NCBI GenBank assembly: GCA_002784245.1
Contig: PFKL01000208.1
Coordinates: forward strand, 1-9,360
DNA length: 9,360 bases
DNA from: Comamonadaceae bacterium CG_4_10_14_3_um_filter_60_75
GTDB lineage: Bacteria; Pseudomonadota; Gammaproteobacteria; Burkholderiales; Burkholderiaceae_C
Direction: 5' to 3'
Shown here one piece after another: positions 1 to 6,522 of the stretch. The notes beneath the pieces are model-generated. The model did not search any database, was not told the origin of the DNA, and saw only the letters and a program-made list of their open reading frames with translations. The translations under genes and the position numbers were made by a program. Each line of letters starts with the position of its first letter. Position 1 is the stretch's first letter.

Positions 1-731
1 CATTGTCCAAATTTGGTCGCATTGGACTGCCCGAGTTCGAGCTGTTTGACTTGCCGTTTTTGTTCGACAACCTGCAAGCCGTGCGGCGCATCACCCAAGG
101 GGCACTGGGACAAAAATTGTTGGCTGGGCTGCAACGTCAAGGCTTGGTGGGCCTGGGGTTTTTTGACAATGGTTTCAAGCAAATGAGCGCCAACCACCCC
201 TTGCTGGAACCCAAAGACTTTGTGGGTTTGCGCATGCGGGTGCAGGCCTCACGCGTGATTGCGGCGCAAATGCGCGCCCTGGGTGCACGCCCGGTGACGC
301 TGGCCTTCAGCGAAACCCGCCAAGCCCTGGCCAGCGGCGTGGTCGATGGCACGGAAAATCCGGTGTCGAATTTTTGGACACAGAAAATGCACGAAGTGCA
401 AAGCGATTTGAGCCTGACCGAGCACGGCTACCTGGGCTATGCGGTGGTGACCAACCAGCGCTTCTGGCAAAGCCTGGGCAACCCTGACCGCGAACTGATA
501 AACCAGGCGCTGCAGGAAGCGCTGGCTTTTGCCAACCAGATTGCCGATACGCAAAATGACCAGGCGCTGGCGGCATTGCGTCAAGCGCAAACCACCCGCA
601 TCCACACCCTGAGCCACGCGCAGCGCACCCGGCTGCGTCAGGCGGTGCAACCGGTGCAGCAGGCGCTGGCACAACGCATAGGCCTGAGCTGGATGAAAGC
701 GCTGCAAGAGGTCATGGTTAACCCGAGCTGA
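1..731 (+). CDS. TRAP transporter substrate-binding protein, DctP family (5' partial)
   Basis: This is the C-terminal part (about 243 residues) of a periplasmic binding protein of the TRAP DctP family. The gene begins before the window. The first complete codon is at base 3, and its TTG is an internal Leu, not a start. Family members run about 325-335 residues, so roughly 80-90 N-terminal residues including the signal peptide are missing. Seen: FDLPFLFDN near residues 15-23, the RVQAS motif whose Arg (about residue 79) matches the conserved carboxylate-binding Arg of the family, and VDGTENP near 114-120. It aligns almost without gaps to the complete DctP at 2537-3514, so the two are paralogs. 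One visible difference is Val in place of Trp just after TENP, which may alter the ligand pocket. No dctQ or dctM follows; a chemoreceptor does. It may feed a shared DctQM, belong to an upstream TRAP operon, or act mainly as a sensor. Substrate is unknown, probably an organic acid. Confidence 0.9.
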   Translation, partial: LSKFGRIGLPEFELFDLPFLFDNLQAVRRITQGALGQKLLAGLQRQGLVGLGFFDNGFKQMSANHPLLEPKDFVGLRMRVQASRVIAAQMRALGARPVTLAFSETRQALASGVVDGTENPVSNFWTQKMHEVQSDLSLTEHGYLGYAVVTNQRFWQSLGNPDRELINQALQEALAFANQIADTQNDQALAALRQAQTTRIHTLSHAQRTRLRQAVQPVQQALAQRIGLSWMKALQEVMVNPS

Positions 732-760
732 TGAAGGCCACAGTTCGCAAACAGGCCGCT

Positions 761-788
761 GGGGCTTATTCTTGCCCCCTTTTATTTT
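761..788 (+). terminator. Possible weak intrinsic terminator after the first binding-protein gene
   Basis: GGGGC (761-765) can pair with GCCCC (774-778) across an 8-base loop. It is followed by a T-rich but interrupted tail, CTTTTATTTT (779-788). The stem is only 5 bp, so termination may be partial. Its placement, 30 bases after the stop codon and just ahead of the chemoreceptor start, is consistent with separating the two genes. Confidence 0.45.
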
Positions 789-801
789 CGGGATAGTTCG
801 C

Positions 802-2436
802 ATGAAACCTTTTTCACAGATAAGCCTGGCCGCACGCCTGACTCTTGGTTTTGGCGTGATCCTGGCGATGATGATTGCCATGGCCACCTTGTCGCTGGTG
901 CGTATGCAGGCACTGACCTCGGCACTGGAGGTCATCACCGTCACCAACGCCGAGCGCGCCCAGACCATCAACGCCATGAAACGCCATCTGGCAGCCTATG
1001 TGCAAACCCTGGGCGACCTGGGCAGCACCGACCTGGAAGGTGGCCCGGCCGTGCTCAAGCATATTCGCAGCGCGCAGAGCGACTACACCGCCGCCCAAAC
1101 CAAAGTGGTTGGCCTGCTACCAAACGACCCCGCCGTGCAAGCAGTGCTGGCCGAAGTACAAAAAACTGCGCTTGCGGCCACTGAATTGCAAGCTATTGGC
1201 GACAAACTGGCCGAGGGCCGTGGCGAGGCCGCCCAAGCCTTTCAGGTGCGCAATGAATACAGCAATAACACCGTCATCTGGAGTGCCAGGCAACAAGCCT
1301 GGAGCAAGGCCGTAGAGCGACTGAGCGACTGGCACGACCAAGACAACGCAGCGCACTCTGCCCAGGCCACCGCCACCGCCCAAACTGCCCGCCAGGCCAT
1401 CATTGCCGGGGCCTTGCTGGCCTGGATTGTGGGCAGCCTGATTGCAGTTTGGCTGGTGCGTGACACGCGTCAAGCCATTCACCAAGCCGTGGCCGCTACC
1501 GAACGCATGGCCCAGCACGACCTGTCACAAGCCATTGAGTCCACCCAACAGGATGAAGTGGGGGCACTGCTGGCGGCGCTTGAAACCATGCGGCTCAACC
1601 TGCACCAGCTGGCCACCGGCGTGGGTGCAGCCTCTGAGGATGTCAACAGCTCCAGTGGCGAAATTGCACAAGGCAGCATGGACTTGAGCAACCGCACTGA
1701 AGAGGCCGCCAACACCCTGCAAACCACCATGGCCGCCATGTCACAACTCAGTGCCTCGGTGACCGACACCACCACCGCCTCACGCTCCGCCGAGTCCTTG
1801 ACCCACCAGGCGGTGGAGGTGGCCAACCGCAGTGGCAGCGAGATGGCACAGGTGGTGGCCACCATGGGTGAAATTGACACCGCTTCGCACAAAATTGCCG
1901 ACATCATTTCGCTGATTGATGGCATTGCGTTTCAAACCAACATCCTGGCGCTCAACGCCGCCGTGGAGGCGGCTCGCGCGGGCGAACAGGGTCGTGGTTT
2001 TGCCGTGGTGGCCAGTGAGGTGCGCTCACTGGCCGGGCGCACCGCTGAAGCAGCCAAAGAAATCAAGACACTGATTGAAGCCTCGCTGGACAAGGTGGTG
2101 TCTGGCACCGCCCAGGTCAACAAGGCGGGCCACACCACACATGAAGTCACAGCCTCGGTGCAGCGCGTCAGCGACACGGTCAGCGGCATTACCGCGCAAG
2201 CCAATGAACAACTCAGCCACATCGAACAAGCCAACCAACTCATTGGTCAACTCGATGTGGTGGCACACCAAAACGCCGCCCTGGCTGAAGAGTCTGCTGC
2301 CGCGGCCGCTTCACTGCGCCAGCAGGCAGGTCACTTGAGCGGCCTGGTAAACCAGTTTCAACTCGGTGGCGGCATCACCCAACGCCCGCGCGCCAGCCTG
2401 ACTTCACTGCTGGCCTTGAACTCAAACCAATCCTAA
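802..2436 (+). CDS. Methyl-accepting chemotaxis protein (4HB sensor, HAMP, 36H signalling domain)
   Basis: A 544-residue transmembrane chemoreceptor that should control CheA kinase through CheW. Order of parts: a short basic N-terminus; TM1 at about 13-33; a periplasmic helical region at about 35-195 of the size of a four-helix-bundle (4HB_MCP) sensor; TM2 at about 199-219; HAMP at about 217-270; then the cytoplasmic coiled-coil hairpin. The near-invariant tip is present (IDGIAFQTNILALNAAVEAA, about 372-391, then RAGEQGRGFAVVASEVRSLA). Glu pairs at 300-301 and 496-497 sit in methylation-site-like contexts. The tail ends ALNSNQS, so there is no CheR/CheB-tethering NWETF-type pentapeptide, as in many environmental receptors. 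The ATG at 802 is chosen because it directly precedes a membrane-anchor N-terminus; an in-frame TTG at 772 lies within a possible terminator. The ribosome site is weak. It lies between two TRAP binding-protein paralogs, so organic-acid sensing, directly or through a loaded binding protein, is a reasonable inference but not shown. Confidence 0.95.
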   Translation: MKPFSQISLAARLTLGFGVILAMMIAMATLSLVRMQALTSALEVITVTNAERAQTINAMKRHLAAYVQTLGDLGSTDLEGGPAVLKHIRSAQSDYTAAQTKVVGLLPNDPAVQAVLAEVQKTALAATELQAIGDKLAEGRGEAAQAFQVRNEYSNNTVIWSARQQAWSKAVERLSDWHDQDNAAHSAQATATAQTARQAIIAGALLAWIVGSLIAVWLVRDTRQAIHQAVAATERMAQHDLSQAIESTQQDEVGALLAALETMRLNLHQLATGVGAASEDVNSSSGEIAQGSMDLSNRTEEAANTLQTTMAAMSQLSASVTDTTTASRSAESLTHQAVEVANRSGSEMAQVVATMGEIDTASHKIADIISLIDGIAFQTNILALNAAVEAARAGEQGRGFAVVASEVRSLAGRTAEAAKEIKTLIEASLDKVVSGTAQVNKAGHTTHEVTASVQRVSDTVSGITAQANEQLSHIEQANQLIGQLDVVAHQNAALAEESAAAAASLRQQAGHLSGLVNQFQLGGGITQRPRASLTSLLALNSNQS

Positions 2437-2465
2437 GGGAAAACCCTAGCTGTTGAACACCACAG

Positions 2466-2494
2466 TTGCCCCCTGCTGGCGCGGCCATTACAGT
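2466..2494 (+). promoter_or_regulatory. Candidate promoter region for dctP (sigma-70-like, overlapping a sigma-54-like match)
   Basis: Two readings overlap here. Sigma-70: TTGCCC (2466-2471), a 17-base spacer and TACAGT (2489-2494), each hexamer matching consensus at 4 of 6 positions. Sigma-54: TGGCGC at 2477-2482, then GG, three bases and TTACA (2488-2492). This resembles TGGCACG-N4-TTGCW with correct spacing, differing by G for A in the -24 element and A for G in the -12 GC doublet. Either would give a leader of roughly 30-40 bases before the dctP start. Sigma-54 control of C4-dicarboxylate uptake genes by DctB/DctD-type systems is known in other proteobacteria, but no such regulator is in this window. 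Confidence 0.35.
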
Positions 2495-2536
2495 AGCCCC
2501 GTCGTTTGAGACATTTAACTATTCGAGGAGATTTTT

Positions 2537-3514
2537 ATGAAATTGAAACTGGTTGCTGCTGGCATGTTGTTGGCATTTGGCTTGGCTGCAAACGCGGCCC
2601 CGATCATCATCAAATACAGCCACGTGGTGGCGGATGTCACGCCCAAGGGTCAGGCTGCCCTGAAGTTCAAGGAACTGGCCGAGAAAAAACTGCCGGGCAA
2701 GGTAGAAGTTCAGGTTTTCCCCAACAGCCAGCTGTTTGGCGACGGCAAGGAAATGGAAGCCCTGCTGCTGGGCGACGTGCAAATTCTGGCGCCGTCGCTG
2801 GCCAAATTCGGCAAATACACCAAGCAGATCCAGATTTTTGACTTGCCTTTCCTGTTTGACGACATCCATGCCGTGGACCGCTTCCAGTCCAGCCCCGCAG
2901 GCCAGGAGTTGCTGGATTCGATGACCAAAAAGGGCATCAAGGGCTTCGGCTTTTTGCACAACGGCATGAAGCAGCTCTCGGCCCAAGTGCCTCTGAGCAT
3001 GCCTTCTGACGCCAAGGGACTCAAATTCCGCATTCAGGCTTCCGACGTGCTCGAGGCGCAGTTCAAGGCCGTGGGTGGCAACCCGCAAAAGCTGGCCTTT
3101 GCCGAGGTTTATCAGGCGCTGCAAACCGGCGTGGTCGATGGCACCGAAAACCCCTGGTCTAACATCTACAGCAAGAAGTTCCACGAAGTGCAAAAGTACA
3201 TCATGGACAGCAACCACGGCGTGCTTGATTACATGGTCATCGGCAATGCCAAATGGTGGGCCGGTCTGCCGCCCGACATTCAAAAGGGCCTGACCGAAGC
3301 CATGACCGAGTCCATCAAGTTCGGTAACAAGGTGGCGTTTGACGAAGACCAGGCTTTCCGCCAAAAAGTCATCGGTGAGAACAAGGCCAAGGTGCTACCC
3401 ATGAACAAGGAGCAAACCGCCGCCTGGCGCGCCGCGATGCAGCCGGTCTGGAAGAAATTCGAGAGCGACATCGGTAAAAACCTGATCGACGCCGCCATCA
3501 AGTCCAACAAGTAA
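2537..3514 (+). CDS. dctP: TRAP transporter substrate-binding protein DctP (C4-dicarboxylate type)
   Basis: A full-length 325-residue periplasmic extracytoplasmic solute receptor. The start is supported by GAGGAG (2525-2530), 6 bases before the ATG, and by a Sec signal peptide: a basic start MKLK, a hydrophobic core, and likely cleavage after ANA (about residue 20). The mature protein begins near APIIIKYSHV and has the family hallmarks: SHVVADVTPKG (28-38), FPNSQLFGDGKEMEALLLGD (61-80), FDLPFLFDD (101-109), FRIQAS with Arg165 as the expected carboxylate-binding residue, and VDGTENPWSN (200-209). These match DctP proteins for C4-dicarboxylates such as malate, succinate and fumarate; the exact substrate is inferred. 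It is followed by dctQ and dctM but separated from them by a terminator (3539-3564), a usual way to make more binding protein than membrane subunits. It is a paralog of the binding protein at the left edge. Confidence 0.95.
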   Translation: MKLKLVAAGMLLAFGLAANAAPIIIKYSHVVADVTPKGQAALKFKELAEKKLPGKVEVQVFPNSQLFGDGKEMEALLLGDVQILAPSLAKFGKYTKQIQIFDLPFLFDDIHAVDRFQSSPAGQELLDSMTKKGIKGFGFLHNGMKQLSAQVPLSMPSDAKGLKFRIQASDVLEAQFKAVGGNPQKLAFAEVYQALQTGVVDGTENPWSNIYSKKFHEVQKYIMDSNHGVLDYMVIGNAKWWAGLPPDIQKGLTEAMTESIKFGNKVAFDEDQAFRQKVIGENKAKVLPMNKEQTAAWRAAMQPVWKKFESDIGKNLIDAAIKSNK

Positions 3515-3538
3515 GCTTCGGCTCAACGTGATGCCAAC

Positions 3539-3564
3539 ACCCCGGCCTGGTCCGGGGTTTTTTT
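3539..3564 (+). terminator. Intrinsic terminator between dctP and dctQ
   Basis: ACCCCGG (3539-3545) pairs with CCGGGGT (3552-3558) over a 6-base loop, and the stem runs into seven T residues (3558-3564). The dctQ ribosome site GGAG (3565-3568) begins right after the T run, so the hairpin is wedged between the two genes. It probably lets only part of transcription continue into dctQM. Confidence 0.85.
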
Positions 3565-3574
3565 GGAGTTTTCC

Positions 3575-4102
3575 ATGAAGATTCTTGATCACCTGGAAGA
3601 GTGGGTCATCGGCCTGATGCTGGCCGCCATGACCGCCCTGACCTTTTTACAGGTTGTGATGCGCTATGTGTTCAACAGCGGCTTTTCTTGGGCGCTGGAG
3701 CTCACCACCGTGTTTTTTGCCTTCATGATTTTTGTCGGTATCTCTTATGGCGTGCGCGTCGGTTCGCACATCGGCGTTGATGCGCTGGTCAAGATGATGG
3801 GGCACAACGCGCGACGCAACGTCTCGATTTTGGCGGTGCTGCTGAGCCTGTTGTACGTGGGTCTGGTGATCACCGGTGCCAGCACCTATGTGCTCAAGAT
3901 GAAAGACGTCGGCATTGAATTTGAAGACATGCCGATCGAGCGTTGGCAAGTGCTGGCGGTGATGCCTTTGGGCTTTTTGCTCACCGGCTGGCGTTTTGTG
4001 CAAATTTTGATCAGCCTGGTCACGGGTAAAACCGAAACCCTGAGGCTGGCTGACGAAGCCGCTGAAGCCATGAAACTCAAGGCGGAGGATGCCAAATCAT
4101 GA
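3575..4102 (+). CDS. dctQ: TRAP transporter small membrane subunit DctQ
   Basis: A 175-residue inner-membrane protein with four predicted transmembrane helices (about 11-29, 43-62, 83-102 and 125-148), the standard layout of the TRAP small permease. The conserved early motif is present: QVVMRYVFN (26-34) followed by FSWALEL (37-43), with the Arg after helix 1 and the Trp/Glu pair typical of DctQ. The subunit packs against DctM and helps bind the loaded DctP. The ATG at 3575 is preferred because GGAG (3565-3568) is 6 bases upstream; the TTG at 3563 lies in the terminator T run. The C-terminus is a charged Ala/Glu/Lys-rich tail. The stop codon overlaps the dctM start as ATGA, implying translational coupling. 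Confidence 0.94.
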   Translation: MKILDHLEEWVIGLMLAAMTALTFLQVVMRYVFNSGFSWALELTTVFFAFMIFVGISYGVRVGSHIGVDALVKMMGHNARRNVSILAVLLSLLYVGLVITGASTYVLKMKDVGIEFEDMPIERWQVLAVMPLGFLLTGWRFVQILISLVTGKTETLRLADEAAEAMKLKAEDAKS

Positions 4103-5388
4103 ATACCCTGCTCCTGTTTGCCGCGCTGTTTTTTTGCATGGCCATCGGCATGCCGATCGCCGTGAGTCTGGGCCTGTCGAGCCTGCTGACCATCTTTTTC
4201 TTCTCGCAGGACTCGCTGGCTTCGATGTCAATCAAGCTGTTCGAGACCAGCGAGCATTACACCCTGATGAGCATTCCGTTCTTTGTGCTCGCCGGGGCCT
4301 TGATGAGCACCGGAGGCGTGGCCAGACGCATGGTGGTGTTTGCCATTGCCGCCGTGGGTCATTTGCGCGGCGGCCTGGCCATTGCCTCCATTTTGGCATG
4401 CATGCTGTTTGCCGCCGTGTCGGGTTCCAGCCCGGCCACGGTGGTGGCGATTGGCTCGATCGTGATTGCCGGCATGGTCAAGAACGGCTACCCCAAGGCG
4501 TTTGCCGCCGGCGTGATCTGCAACGCCGGCACGCTGGGCATTCTGATCCCGCCGTCGATCGTGATGGTGGTTTACGCCGCCGTGACCGAGGTCTCGGTGG
4601 GGCGCATGTTCATGGCTGGCGTGGTACCCGGCCTGTTGCTCGGTCTGATGCTGGCAGTTGCGGTTTGGTGGCGCGCCGGCAAATTGAAAGTGGCTCCGCC
4701 GCCCAAGGCCAGTTTCAGCGAGGTCTTCAAGGCGTTTCGGGATTCCATGTGGGGGCTGGCGTTGCTGGTCATTATCATGGGTGGTATCTATGGCGGCATC
4801 TTCACCCCCACCGAAGCGGCGGCCGTGTCGGCGGTGTATGCCTTGGTGGTGGCGGTGTTCATCTACAAAGACCTGGCGCCCAAGCAGATTCCCCATGTGT
4901 TCCTGGAAGCTGGCCGCACCACCGTGATGCTGATGTTCATTGTGGCCAACGCCCTGCTGTTTGCCCACGTGCTGACCACAGAGCGCATCCCGCAAACCAT
5001 TGCCGAGCAAATCGTCAGTATGGGCATGACACCGTGGATGTTCCTGATGGTCGTCAACATCATCCTGCTGGTGGCGGGCAACTTCATGGAACCCACCGGG
5101 ATCATCCTGATTCTGGCGCCGATCTTTTTCCCGATTGCGACCCAACTTGGCATTGACCCAATTCATTTGGGCGTGATCATGGTGGTGAACATGGAGATTG
5201 GCATGGTGACGCCGCCAGTGGGGCTGAACTTGTTTGTCACCAGCGGGGTCACCGGCATGAACCTGGTGCAGGTGACCAAGGCCGCGCTGCCGTGGCTGAT
5301 GGTGCTGCTGACGTTCCTGGTGATGGTGACCTACATTCCGGCCATCACACTCACACTGCCTGACATAATTTTTGGCAAATCGCTCTGA
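4099..5388 (+). CDS. dctM: TRAP transporter large permease subunit DctM
   Basis: A 429-residue, highly hydrophobic inner-membrane protein of the DctM/ion-transporter superfamily. It is the ion-coupled translocation channel of the TRAP system. Length and motifs are standard: IPFFVLAG (59-66), SGSSPATVVAIGS (108-120), GTLGILIPPS (144-153), GIFTPTEAAAV (233-243), GNFMEPTGII (327-336) and MVTPPVGLN (369-377). These include the two pseudo-symmetric re-entrant regions (SGSSPAT and MEPT) expected at the substrate and sodium sites. A strong GGCGGAGG site (4081-4088) precedes the ATG by 10 bases inside the end of dctQ, and the genes overlap by 4 bases. With DctP and DctQ it completes a tripartite uptake system. 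Nothing looks truncated or odd. Confidence 0.96.
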   Translation: MNTLLLFAALFFCMAIGMPIAVSLGLSSLLTIFFFSQDSLASMSIKLFETSEHYTLMSIPFFVLAGALMSTGGVARRMVVFAIAAVGHLRGGLAIASILACMLFAAVSGSSPATVVAIGSIVIAGMVKNGYPKAFAAGVICNAGTLGILIPPSIVMVVYAAVTEVSVGRMFMAGVVPGLLLGLMLAVAVWWRAGKLKVAPPPKASFSEVFKAFRDSMWGLALLVIIMGGIYGGIFTPTEAAAVSAVYALVVAVFIYKDLAPKQIPHVFLEAGRTTVMLMFIVANALLFAHVLTTERIPQTIAEQIVSMGMTPWMFLMVVNIILLVAGNFMEPTGIILILAPIFFPIATQLGIDPIHLGVIMVVNMEIGMVTPPVGLNLFVTSGVTGMNLVQVTKAALPWLMVLLTFLVMVTYIPAITLTLPDIIFGKSL

Positions 5389-5406
5389 GCTGAGCTTGCC
5401 CCCTGT

Positions 5407-5452
5407 TCAACCCCGCAGTCACCTGGTATGGCTGCGGGGTTGATGCTTTTTT
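5407..5452 (+). terminator. Strong intrinsic terminator after dctM
   Basis: A perfect 12-bp stem, TCAACCCCGCAG (5407-5418) with CTGCGGGGTTGA (5432-5443), spans a 13-base loop. Three bases later comes a run of six T (5447-5452). It lies 18 bases after the dctM stop and ends the TRAP transcript on the + strand. There is no T run on the opposite side, so it does not obviously serve the hydrolase gene arriving from the right. Confidence 0.9.
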
Positions 5453-5519
5453 GAACCCACTGTTTGCGCGGGTTGGTTGCCAGCAGCGTCAGGAAGCTGT
5501 CTGCACAGCCCGTTGCGGA

Positions 5520-6155
5520 CTAATCCGCCACATAGGGATTGGTGCGCCGCTCGCGCCCAAAGGTGCTCTCGGGGCCGTGGCCGGGGATGAACACGGTGTC
5601 GTCGCCCATCGGCCACAGACGGTTTTTGATGCTGGCCATCAAATCGGCATGGTTGCCTTGCGGAAAGTCGGTGCGCCCCACCGAGCCGGCAAACAGCACA
5701 TCACCGACAAACGCGCGCTTGGCCTCGGGCGAGTAAAACACCACATGCCCCGGCGTGTGACCCGGGCAGTGGCGCACCTGCAGCGTGCAGTTGCCCACCG
5801 TAACGGTGTCGCCGTCGTGCAGCCAGCGCGTGGGTTTGAACAACATGGCCGGGGCAAAGCCAAACATCTGGCTTTGCGCGGGCAGACCGTCAATCCAGAA
5901 CTGATCAGCCTCGTGCGGGCCGATGATCGGCAGACGCAGCTTTTGTGCCAGTTCACCGGCAGCACCGGCGTGGTCAATGTGCGCGTGCGTCAGCCAGATT
6001 TGGCACAGTTGCAAGCCCAGGCGCTTGACCTCGGCCAACAGCACGTCGAGGTCACCACCAGGATCGATGACGGCAGCTTGCAGGGTTTGGTCGCACCAGA
6101 CCAGAGAGCAGTTTTGCGCAAACGGGGTAACGGGGACGGTCAGATAACGCAGCAT
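5520..6155 (-). CDS. Metallo-beta-lactamase-fold hydrolase, glyoxalase II/YcbL-like
   Basis: A 211-residue single-domain zinc hydrolase, close in length to E. coli YcbL (type II glyoxalase-like) and lacking the C-terminal domain of classic GloB. All metal-ligand motifs are visible: THAHIDH (His57, His59, Asp61, His62), CPGHTPGH (His133), GDVLFAGSVGRTDFP (Asp152) and IPGHGPESTFGRER (His193). Members hydrolyse S-lactoylglutathione or other thioesters in the cytoplasm; the exact substrate is not readable from sequence. The start at 6155 gives the usual N-terminus MLRYLTVPVTPFAQNC. The frame stays open upstream to 6362, but that extension is unlike the family and overlaps a separate small gene in another frame. 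It lies 5 bases after the 56-codon gene, so the two are probably cotranscribed and coupled. Confidence 0.93.
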   Translation of the reverse strand: MLRYLTVPVTPFAQNCSLVWCDQTLQAAVIDPGGDLDVLLAEVKRLGLQLCQIWLTHAHIDHAGAAGELAQKLRLPIIGPHEADQFWIDGLPAQSQMFGFAPAMLFKPTRWLHDGDTVTVGNCTLQVRHCPGHTPGHVVFYSPEAKRAFVGDVLFAGSVGRTDFPQGNHADLMASIKNRLWPMGDDTVFIPGHGPESTFGRERRTNPYVAD

Positions 6156-6160
6156 GGCGC

Positions 6161-6331
6161 CTAGCGTAACACCAGGTTGTAGCCGCGCAAAATCAACTTG
6201 GACACATTCAGGGGCGCGTTGCGCACCGCAGCCGGCAGCCACTGCGGCGCGTTCAATGAAAAGCGCGCTGCCCAGCGGGTATAGGGGCGCAGCCATTGGG
6301 TGGCATTGACCAGTTTTTGGGTCTGATTCAT
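6161..6331 (-). CDS. Small conserved-looking protein of unknown function (56 residues)
   Basis: A short open frame of 56 codons plus TAG. It starts at an ATG (6331) with a good ribosome site: AGGAG, the complement of 6341-6345, 9 bases upstream. The product begins MNQTQKLVNATQWLRPYTRW and ends LILRGYNLVLR. It is basic, rich in Trp, Arg and Leu, with no signal peptide, Cys or clear transmembrane helix; its spacing suggests amphipathic helices. The next gene, the MBL-fold hydrolase, starts 5 bases after its stop, a spacing typical of translational coupling. Support comes from the ribosome site, the tight spacing and the absence of any better reading of this stretch. I do not recognise a family and assign no function. 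Confidence 0.6.
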   Translation of the reverse strand: MNQTQKLVNATQWLRPYTRWAARFSLNAPQWLPAAVRNAPLNVSKLILRGYNLVLR

Positions 6332-6522
6332 GGGGAAGAACTCCTGCGACGTGGGTCAACAATAGGGCGATTGTTCAAGATCCTCGAAAACCTTGCATTG
6401 ACGGTGTCAAACACAATGGCTTGCAAAATCAGTCAAGATAGCGCCATCGCACAAAGCAACTTGCCCCTGCCTTGGCGGTCAAGACTGCTGCCGCCGAACC
6501 ATTTTTAATAGGGTTTTTGACC
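6332..6522. other. Divergent intergenic region with two short inverted repeats
   Basis: This gap of about 190 bases separates the leftward small-gene/hydrolase unit from the rightward TPR gene and should hold both promoters. Two inverted repeats are visible: AACAAT (6358-6363) with ATTGTT (6370-6375) over a 6-base spacer, and TTGAC (6398-6402) with GTCAA (6406-6410) over 3 bases. On the - strand, TATTGT (complement of 6359-6364) could be a -10 element lying in the first repeat, but no good -35 sits at the right distance. I found no convincing + strand promoter. A weak ATAGGG (6508-6513) serves the TPR gene. Confidence 0.4.

Noticed and set aside
249..977. Long open frame on the - strand across the first binding-protein gene and the chemoreceptor start
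   Set aside because: It is antisense to two well-supported genes, has no recognisable domain, and is expected from GC-rich codon bias.
2436..2460. GGG-AAAA-CCC hairpin after the chemoreceptor gene as a terminator
   Set aside because: A three-base stem with no T tail is too weak; read-through from the receptor into dctP cannot be excluded.
2519..3364. 281-codon open frame on the - strand opposite dctP
   Set aside because: A mirror of a clear DctP gene. The translation is His/Gly/Leu-rich with no family motif, and no ribosome site supports it.
4089..5156. 355-codon open frame on the + strand inside dctM in another frame
   Set aside because: It overlaps a textbook DctM. The product is Gly/Arg/His-rich and hydrophilic, a typical out-of-frame reading.
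5496..5509. GCTGT/ACAGC hairpin downstream of the hydrolase stop as a possible - strand terminator
   Set aside because: The stem is only 5 bp and no T run follows on the - strand.
5451..6164. 237-codon open frame on the + strand opposite the MBL-fold hydrolase
   Set aside because: Antisense to a gene whose metal-binding motifs are all present; no domain is recognisable in this frame.
6156..6362. N-terminal extension of the MBL-fold hydrolase by 69 residues
   Set aside because: The family N-terminus begins at MLRYLTV. The added sequence has no family counterpart, and a separate small gene with a good ribosome site fits this stretch better.
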